From contig NZ_JADQTN010000001.1 of assembly GCF_017812015.1 (NCBI RefSeq), positions 1,156,501 to 1,220,500 of the forward strand: DNA of 64,000 nucleotides, given 5' to 3'. Both the position numbers and the translations under genes were made by a program. The notes beneath the pieces were generated by a model, which was not told the origin of the DNA, ran no database searches, and saw only the letters and a list, made by a program, of their open reading frames with translations. Every line of letters starts with the position of its first letter. Positions within the stretch are counted from its first letter, which is position 1. Source of the stretch: Pontixanthobacter sp. CEM42. GTDB taxonomy: Bacteria; Pseudomonadota; Alphaproteobacteria; Sphingomonadales; Sphingomonadaceae. Below are positions 56,678 through 64,000 of the stretch, one piece after another.

Positions 56678-57112
56678 TCAGAGATACAGGATGGCGGCCC
56701 AGAAGCCGGCAGTCAGCAAAATGGCGATAATCGGGCTGGCGATGGACCACATCTTGTTGGCGCCCAATTCGTAACCTGCGCCTAGATCCAAAACGAAGTG
56801 GCGCAGTCCGCTGCACAGATGGTTGAAGAACGCCCAGCTCAGGCCGATAACCACGATCTTCAGAATGATCTTGATGATCGAGTAGAATATCTCCGCACCG
56901 CTCCATGTCAGCGCGGACAGATCAGCCCACATCCAGCCTTGGAATGTCGCGTATGCTTCAGGACCGCTTGCCAAAGCACCCAGCCACCACAGCAGCACAG
57001 CCAACCCGGCAACGGCCATGCCGTCACCCGATACACGGTGCAGGATAGAGACCAGCATAGCCGGCCCCCATTTCCAGATTGATAGATGGGGTGAGAGTGG
57101 TCTGTTCGACAT
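56678..57112 (-). CDS. sdhC: Succinate dehydrogenase cytochrome b556 subunit C
   Basis: A 144-residue anchor with three membrane segments. RPLSPHLSIWKWGPAMLVSI near the start, SILHRVSGDGMAV and FNHLCSGLRHFVLDLG with the heme-binding His are diagnostic. The start at 57112 gives MSNRPLSPH; a long in-frame extension upstream overlaps the divergent SDR gene and is not real. It begins the sdhCDA transcript; the 106-base gap to the divergent SDR gene should hold the promoter. Confidence 0.95.
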   Translation of the reverse strand: MSNRPLSPHLSIWKWGPAMLVSILHRVSGDGMAVAGLAVLLWWLGALASGPEAYATFQGWMWADLSALTWSGAEIFYSIIKIILKIVVIGLSWAFFNHLCSGLRHFVLDLGAGYELGANKMWSIASPIIAILLTAGFWAAILYL

Positions 57113-57218
57113 AAAGCTATCCGATAGTCCCTGTTTGAGCCTCTCCCTTAGCGCAATATGTGCGTGAAACAAGGCGCACAGCGTGGACTTATGATGCAAA
57201 TTTGCGGATAGCGTTTGC

Positions 57219-57929
57219 ATGACAAACATCCTTCTTACCGGATCAAGCCGCGGCATCGGCGCGGCTACCAAAGCCGCGCTGGAAGAACGCGGTGCGACCG
57301 TGATCGGCCATGCCTCCAAAGCCTGTGACGATGCGACAATCGGGGCAGACCTGTCTGACCCTACGGCACCGCAGCAATTGTGGGCGGAGGCCCTTGATCG
57401 TGCAGGTCGCTCGGTTGATGTTCTGATCAACAATGCCGGACTGTTTTCGGCGACTGCTTTGGATGCGTCTGACGACGAATGGCTGTCCGGCTGGGAAGAA
57501 ACGCTACGGATCAATCTGACCGCCTCGGCGCAGCTATCCCGCTTTGCCGTTCGACATTGGCAAGAGCGCGGCGTCGCCGGCAGGATTGTCCATATCGCCA
57601 GCCGCGCAGGACATCGCGGCGATAGTCCGGCGCATTGGCACTATGCGGCGGCCAAGGGCGGGATGCTGGCAATGCACAAAACCATTGCCCGCGCATACGC
57701 CAAGGATCGGATTTGCAGCTACGCGATCACACCGGGCTTCACCGACACGGCAATGGCCGGCGACTATCTGGAAAGCCGCGGCGGTGCAGGATTACTCGCC
57801 GATATACCGCTAGGCCGCGTGGCCCAGCCGGAAGAGATCGCGAGCATTGCAGTCTATTGCGCACTCGATGCTCCAGAAAGCCTGACCGGCGCAACACTAG
57901 ATGCCAATGGAGCCAGCTATGTTCGTTAG
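57219..57929 (+). CDS. SDR family oxidoreductase
   Basis: A 236-residue short-chain dehydrogenase. ILLTGSSRGIGAATKAAL is the nucleotide-binding loop, VLINNAGLFSAT the structural NNAG, IVHIASRAGHRG the catalytic Ser region and HYAAAKGGM the Tyr-x3-Lys. The end, TGATLDANGASYVR, fits FabG-like members. It is divergent from sdhC and its 3' end overlaps the start of the metallo-beta-lactamase-fold gene by 11 bases. Substrate is unknown. Confidence 0.9.
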   Translation: MTNILLTGSSRGIGAATKAALEERGATVIGHASKACDDATIGADLSDPTAPQQLWAEALDRAGRSVDVLINNAGLFSATALDASDDEWLSGWEETLRINLTASAQLSRFAVRHWQERGVAGRIVHIASRAGHRGDSPAHWHYAAAKGGMLAMHKTIARAYAKDRICSYAITPGFTDTAMAGDYLESRGGAGLLADIPLGRVAQPEEIASIAVYCALDAPESLTGATLDANGASYVR

Positions 57930-58908
57930 AATTGCAGCAGCAGCCCTCGCCTCCATTTCAGTGGCATCATGCGCCGCGCAACCACAGGCGCAAGCCGCAT
58001 CCAAAACAGCGGAGAACGTAAGCGACGGTTCGGCATGGTCGCCTTATCCAGGCGCATCAAAAGATGCGGAATTCCTCAAGGCAACACCCGCTGAATTTCT
58101 CCCCTTCGTCAAAGCCTGCAATCCGTGGGATGAATGGGACAAACCCGCCCCGCCCTTCAAAATTCACGGCAACACATATTATGTCGGCACATGCGGCATC
58201 GGTGCGATTCTGATCGTCGGCGATGACGGCCATGTGCTGATCGATACCGGCACGCGAAAAGGCGCGGAGGTTGTCGCCGCCAATATCCGGACGCTCGGCT
58301 TCAAGCTGGAAGACGTGGCCGTCATCCTGCACAGCCACGAGCATTACGATCACGTTGGCGGGTTTGCATGGATGCGAGAACAAACGGGTGCCGAAATTCT
58401 TGCTTCGCCCGAAGCGGCCAAAGTTCTCGAAAGCGGCGTGGCTGCGGCCGAAGATCCACAGTTTGAGATGCACGAACCAATGGCCCCCGTAACCGTCGCC
58501 AATATCGTTGAAGGCGGTGATGTTGTCACGGGCGGCTCAATCTCGTTGACTCCCGTCAGAACCCCCGGCCACTCCCCCGGTGCACTCAGTTGGCAATGGA
58601 AAAGCTGCGAAGGCGATGTGTGCCTGAACATTGTCTATGCCGACAGCCTCAGTCCAGTCAGCCGCAACGACTACAAATTTAGCGAGCACCCGGAATATCT
58701 GGCTGCTTATGAAGCCGGGCTGGAGCGGTTAGCGCGAGTGGATTGCGATATCCTGATCACTCCGCATCCATCGCACAGCAGGCTGCTGAAACGGATGCGC
58801 AATGACACTATGGTCGAGCCCACAGCCTGCGCCTATTACGCAATCGGCAAATTCCAAGATCTGGAAAAGCGTCTCAAAAAGGAAAGCGCAGAACCCGATG
58901 CCGAATAG
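57919..58908 (+). CDS. Subclass B3-like metallo-beta-lactamase-fold lipoprotein
   Basis: A 329-residue exported zinc hydrolase. A signal ends in SVASC, a lipobox-like site (about Cys18). Zinc ligands are in LHSHEHYDHVGG (HxHxDH), TPVRTPGHSPGAL and ILITPHPSHSRL, the B3 arrangement of metallo-beta-lactamases. HVLIDTGTRKGAEVV precedes them. B3-type enzymes include true beta-lactamases and relatives with other hydrolase activity, so resistance cannot be assumed. ATG 57919 lies inside the SDR stop region, and the 3' end overlaps prmA by 11 bases. Confidence 0.88.
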   Translation: MFVRIAAAALASISVASCAAQPQAQAASKTAENVSDGSAWSPYPGASKDAEFLKATPAEFLPFVKACNPWDEWDKPAPPFKIHGNTYYVGTCGIGAILIVGDDGHVLIDTGTRKGAEVVAANIRTLGFKLEDVAVILHSHEHYDHVGGFAWMREQTGAEILASPEAAKVLESGVAAAEDPQFEMHEPMAPVTVANIVEGGDVVTGGSISLTPVRTPGHSPGALSWQWKSCEGDVCLNIVYADSLSPVSRNDYKFSEHPEYLAAYEAGLERLARVDCDILITPHPSHSRLLKRMRNDTMVEPTACAYYAIGKFQDLEKRLKKESAEPDAE

Positions 58909-59800
58909 CTGGAAGTTAACCGCCTTCGCGGAGAAGTCCGCGGTCGAGGGTGCTCTGCTAGCGCATGATGATGCGTGTGACTGGGATCACGACATCGTGC
59001 TCTCCGGTTGTGAGATAGATGAGCAGATGCCGGACGATTGGAAACTTGAAGCATGGCTGCCCCGACAGCCAAACAACGCCGACAAAACGGCGATCAGACG
59101 GTTATTCTCGGCCAACCCACCTGATCTGGTTTCGGAAGAACTGGAAGATCAGGACTGGCTCACGCTCAGCCAGCAAGGCGTGGAGCCGATTAGCGCTGGC
59201 TGCTTCTACGTCCACACGCCTGAATACCCCGCCAGCACTGAGAAAGGCGTCACAAGCCTGACCATCCCAGCCAGCCAGGCTTTCGGAACTGGTCAGCATG
59301 AAACAACCGCCGGATGCCTCGCAATGTTGACGCTGATGAAACGAACCGGAGTAACCGGCCGCAACATTGCCGATATTGGCACCGGCACCGGGCTGCTCGC
59401 CTTTGCCGCGCTCGATCTGTGGCCTTCTGCGCTCGCCACTGCCAGCGATATCGATCCGGTATGCACCCAAGTGGTCGAAAACAACGCTGCAGCAAATATC
59501 TTCAAGATGGGCCACCGCGCTGGCGAACTAACGATGGTGATCGCTGACGGTATGGACGATCCGCTGCTGCAGGCGCGCGGGCCTTATGACGTGCTGATCG
59601 CCAATATTCTCGCCGGACCGCTGGTTGAGCTGGCTCCTGACTTTGCCGCTTCGGTTCCGCCGGGCGGCCACGTCGTGCTTGCGGGCCTACTGACCGAACA
59701 GGAAACAGCAGTCCGCCGTGCCTATCGCAAAGCAGGCTTCCGCCTCGCTAAGCGGCTGGTCAATGGTGATTGGTCCATCCTGTGGCTCAGAAAACGCTGA
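58898..59800 (+). CDS. prmA: Ribosomal protein L11 methyltransferase
   Basis: A 300-residue methyltransferase of L11. The N-terminal substrate domain is followed by TIPASQAFGTGQHETTAGC, the PrmA signature, and the SAM motif IADIGTGTGLLAFAAL. NILAGPLVELAPDF and HVVLAGLLTEQE complete the domain. The start at 58898 overlaps the MBL-fold gene; longer in-frame readings are only overlap. It abuts the convergent CinA-like gene. Confidence 0.93.
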   Translation: MPNSWKLTAFAEKSAVEGALLAHDDACDWDHDIVLSGCEIDEQMPDDWKLEAWLPRQPNNADKTAIRRLFSANPPDLVSEELEDQDWLTLSQQGVEPISAGCFYVHTPEYPASTEKGVTSLTIPASQAFGTGQHETTAGCLAMLTLMKRTGVTGRNIADIGTGTGLLAFAALDLWPSALATASDIDPVCTQVVENNAAANIFKMGHRAGELTMVIADGMDDPLLQARGPYDVLIANILAGPLVELAPDFAASVPPGGHVVLAGLLTEQETAVRRAYRKAGFRLAKRLVNGDWSILWLRKR

Positions 59801-60295
59801 CTAGTCCGCGATCAACCGCGCTTCGAAAAAGCTCAACGCCGCTGCGGTAAACGCCCACATGTTAGCGATACGGTTATCGCTCTGCGTTTCGGTAATCTGC
59901 GCCCACTCGCCATCGGGACCAGCCAGCGCGGCACAGCTTCGGCCAGCAGCTGCACCGGTTGGATGCTTGCTCCCGCCTACCGAGCCGCTCTCGGCCAGTC
60001 CCCAATCAGCACCGAAATTGTCACGGATGGAAATGGCTTGCAGCAGCGCATACTCCTCGCTCGCCCCGCGCATGCCTTTGTACGCTTCGCGCGGTTGATC
60101 GAACAGCACATCACGAGCGCGGAAAGAATAGACCACGCCGCCGCCAACGAAGAACTCCAACGCGCCGGGTACGGTCAGCAATGACGCAGCGATCAGCCCA
60201 CCCGTTGCACCGTCCGCCACCGCAACTTTCTCACCGCGTTCACCTAGCAGAGCGGCAATGCGGAGCGCTTGGGGATGGAGGTCTTCCAGCGTCAC
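59801..60295 (-). CDS. CinA/PncC-like protein lacking the usual catalytic serine
   Basis: A 164-residue protein of the CinA C-terminal (nicotinamide-nucleotide amidase, PncC) family. The family motif AES(C/S)TGG reads ADGATGG here, so Ser is replaced by Gly. GALEFFVGGGVVYSFRARDVL and the later AESGSVGGSKHPTG and GPDGEWA are kept. Loss of the nucleophile argues against ordinary NMN amidase activity. It overlaps the start end of the desaturase-family gene by four bases. Confidence 0.8.
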   Translation of the reverse strand: MTLEDLHPQALRIAALLGERGEKVAVADGATGGLIAASLLTVPGALEFFVGGGVVYSFRARDVLFDQPREAYKGMRGASEEYALLQAISIRDNFGADWGLAESGSVGGSKHPTGAAAGRSCAALAGPDGEWAQITETQSDNRIANMWAFTAAALSFFEARLIAD

Positions 60296-61479
60296 TCTTC
60301 GCTCTCGATCTTCTTGCCCGTACTTGTCAGCGGGTAAAAGAATTGCCCGGTATAATTGCGCGGCACATCTTCAGGGATACCGTAATCCTTGGGCCAGCGA
60401 TCCTCAGGCAAATGAAAAGTCCCGAACAGCTTGTCGATCCAAGGGAAGTGGATTGCGAAATTCACATCGAACGCCTCATCCTCCAACCCATGATGCCAAT
60501 GGTGAAAACGCGGGGTCGCGATCCAATGGCCTAGCTGGTTAAAATTGCCGCCAACATTGGCGTGCAGCAACGACGACCAGACATAGATAAAGCCAAGATA
60601 GGCCTGCATCACAGACGGCGCGAAACCCAGCGTAAACAGCGGTAGCGACGTCACGCAGCGCAGCACTATCAGTTCGATAATATGCATCCGCGATCCGGCG
60701 AGCCAATCCATGCTTTTCGCGCTGTGATGGATCGCATGGAAGCTCCACAGGAATGGCACCTTATGGAACAGCCGGTGATACCAATATTGTGCAAAATCGG
60801 AGACGATCAGCACGATCACGAATTGCACAATCCACGGCAGGCTGGCGACCCCCGCGCGGAACGCGTCCCAACTGCTGGTATTGTCATTGATAAAGGTCGA
60901 CGGCGCGAGGGTCAGGAACGCCAATATCTGCACAAACATAGTGCTGACGAGGAAGTAGAACAGATCCTCCCGCCATTCATTGCGGAACAGGCGTTGCTCC
61001 CGCCGGTGCGGTTTAAACCGTTCAAGCGGGGCGAACATAAAACCGGTCGCAAGCAAGTTCACGATAAAGAAGTCGAGACCGAAGAATACGCCCCAACTCT
61101 GCGTTTCCTCAGGTTGAACATTGGCCCCGCCAAGCAGCGCGGCACCAAGGCCAATCATCAGCGCCACCATGCCAAGCCCTTTGCGCGGTCTCAGTAACAA
61201 GCTCAGCAAGGAAAGCGCGTAACTCGCCAGCAGAATAGCATGCACCACCGCACGGAAACCGCCCCACTCCTTTACGATCTCCAGCTCAGGCGTCGCGAAC
61301 CAATCGGGAAAGCGCAACGCAACCACTAGCAGTAACGCACCGATGGCTAGCAGAAGAGCGAAGAAGCCCGATAGCCACCCGCTGCCGAACCGGCGCACTT
61401 CACGCGGTGATTCCAGATCGCGCATAAACTTGCGCAAAAACGGCAGAGCTTTCTCGTCGATTTTCTCTTCGATCTTCAT
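60292..61479 (-). CDS. Sterol desaturase / fatty acid hydroxylase family membrane protein
   Basis: A 395-residue integral membrane di-iron enzyme. Several membrane segments lie in residues 25-220. The three histidine boxes are HRLFH, HAIHH and HHWHHG in the C-terminal half. Such enzymes hydroxylate or desaturate lipids; the product here is unknown. C-terminal FHLPEDRWPKDYGIPEDVP is typical of the bacterial branch. It lies 18 bases downstream of the tail-tube-like gene on the same strand. Confidence 0.9.
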   Translation of the reverse strand: MKIEEKIDEKALPFLRKFMRDLESPREVRRFGSGWLSGFFALLLAIGALLLVVALRFPDWFATPELEIVKEWGGFRAVVHAILLASYALSLLSLLLRPRKGLGMVALMIGLGAALLGGANVQPEETQSWGVFFGLDFFIVNLLATGFMFAPLERFKPHRREQRLFRNEWREDLFYFLVSTMFVQILAFLTLAPSTFINDNTSSWDAFRAGVASLPWIVQFVIVLIVSDFAQYWYHRLFHKVPFLWSFHAIHHSAKSMDWLAGSRMHIIELIVLRCVTSLPLFTLGFAPSVMQAYLGFIYVWSSLLHANVGGNFNQLGHWIATPRFHHWHHGLEDEAFDVNFAIHFPWIDKLFGTFHLPEDRWPKDYGIPEDVPRNYTGQFFYPLTSTGKKIESEE

Positions 61480-61497
61480 CGTACGCAGTCTCTTTCG

Positions 61498-62052
61498 CTA
61501 GCTCGACGGCAATGTGAACTCGGGTTCGGACGGCTCAGCAATCGAAGTGTCTCTCTCCCACCCCTCATTCTCGAGCTTCAGCTTCGATATCGCCACAGCA
61601 TTGCCATTGGCATCCAGCTCGGGAAGGGCTTCATATTCGGACGGCCAACAGCGGAAAATATTGTACGCCAACACTTTCTGGCCAGCCTCATTATAAAGTT
61701 CGAGGATCACATCCTTGCGAAAGTCCTTCAGCGAAACGTCCTTATTGCTCGAACCTTGCGGCTCATCGTCGACGGTAGGATTGTGATAGTCCCAAACCTT
61801 ATTGGCCCATTGCTCGAAGGCCGGATCGTGGGTGACACCGCGCTCGAGCGTGATTGCTGCATACTCGCTTTGACCGGGCATCTCCGAAGGATCGCTCCCC
61901 GAACGATGCGTTACGACATCGGTGCTTCGCGAAAGAGCGCTGACCTTTGAAAAGCCCGCTACATATTTGCCATCCCATTTGAGCCGGAACTTGTGACTGC
62001 GATACGGATCATACCGGTAAGTCGCTTTGGGAAATTCGGTGCTGCTGCTCAT
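61498..62052 (-). CDS. Orphan phage/CIS tail tube protein (T4 gp19-like)
   Basis: A 184-residue protein of the contractile-tail tube family (PF06841 / TIGR02241 type). RSHKFRLKWDGKYVAGFSKVS at the N-terminus, then VTHRSGSDPSEMPGQSEY and ITLERGVTHDPAFEQWANKV, and the C-terminal YNIFRCWPSEYEALPELDAN with KLKLENEGWERD match the standard tube subunit pattern. No sheath, baseplate, spike or ATPase gene is near; neighbours are ligA (42 bases upstream) and a lipid hydroxylase. It is therefore either a relic, a repurposed tube-fold protein or a remote partner of a system elsewhere. Confidence 0.85.
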   Translation of the reverse strand: MSSSTEFPKATYRYDPYRSHKFRLKWDGKYVAGFSKVSALSRSTDVVTHRSGSDPSEMPGQSEYAAITLERGVTHDPAFEQWANKVWDYHNPTVDDEPQGSSNKDVSLKDFRKDVILELYNEAGQKVLAYNIFRCWPSEYEALPELDANGNAVAISKLKLENEGWERDTSIAEPSEPEFTLPSS

Positions 62053-62094
62053 AATCCCGTCTCGATCCTTAATTGGAACGCCGTCTGTACGATA

Positions 62095-64000
<1,906 letters not shown>

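Noticed and set aside
57113-57514. Long N-terminal extension of sdhC
   Set aside because: It runs antisense through the SDR gene; the SdhC family starts at MSNRPLSPH.

Overview
The window is an ordinary, densely packed chromosomal segment (about 64 protein genes, no RNA genes seen, no gene-free stretch over 200 bases) from an aerobic alphaproteobacterium. Gene content fits a sphingomonad, most likely family Erythrobacteraceae. The pointers are the exosortase-A-associated gene set, the DnaE1 and LolCD types, a 2-oxoacid:ferredoxin oxidoreductase with fused gamma-alpha chain in an otherwise respiratory organism, and a REP-like GTCATT palindrome. This placement is inference from families, not from a marker gene. 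Base composition and gene style look even throughout; no island, prophage, IS element or CRISPR array is visible.

Layout. 1-5166: part of an exosortase A (PEP-CTERM / exopolysaccharide) accessory locus. Decarboxylase and acyl-CoA ligase run left; a FemAB/GNAT protein, acyl carrier protein, hydrolase 2 and hydrolase 1 run right. 5155-13670: a leftward block of housekeeping genes (RumA-type RNA methyltransferase, NAD(P)HX repair enzyme, lipoprotein, ilvD, N-formylglutamate amidohydrolase, ispE, ETF-ubiquinone oxidoreductase). 13760-18855: a rightward block (a degenerate uracil-DNA glycosylase, lytic transglycosylase, moaB, a DUF4304-like protein, radical SAM protein, small membrane protein). 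18875-28320: mostly leftward (DUF1330 protein, fatty acyl-CoA synthetase, dnaE, glutathione peroxidase, lolD, lolC). 28513-31161: purF, an SDR and a PilZ protein, closed by a clear terminator. 31258-40115: leftward serine hydrolase, cyclopropane-fatty-acid synthase, photolyase, membrane hydrolase and the korA-(membrane protein)-korB operon. 40312-46693: rppH, a TPR protein, RsmB-type methyltransferase, guaB, M28 peptidase and 3-hydroxybutyrate dehydrogenase. 46810-51308: YpfJ-type metallopeptidase, a BlaR1/BlaI-like sensor-repressor pair and creD. 51419-57112: secreted protein, class III adenylate cyclase, C13 peptidase and sdhCDA. 57219-59800: SDR, B3-type metallo-beta-lactamase-fold lipoprotein and prmA, overlapping one another. 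59801-64000: CinA-like protein, sterol-desaturase-family hydroxylase, an orphan contractile-tail tube protein and ligA (cut by the right edge).

How it fits together: sdhCDA, ETF-QO, the acyl-CoA synthetase, KorAB and 3-hydroxybutyrate dehydrogenase describe a respiratory, fatty-acid- and ketone-using metabolism. The lol genes, creD, BlaRI pair, transglycosylase and several lipoproteins concern the cell envelope. The points most worth a second look are the orphan tail-tube gene beside ligA; the BlaI-like promoter, where two TAC-N4-GTA boxes 21 bases apart sit on the predicted -35 and -10; the sdh operon without sdhB and with a legumain-type peptidase in its place; the UDG-fold and CinA-fold proteins that have lost catalytic residues; and the abutting divergent start codons in the exosortase-associated locus.
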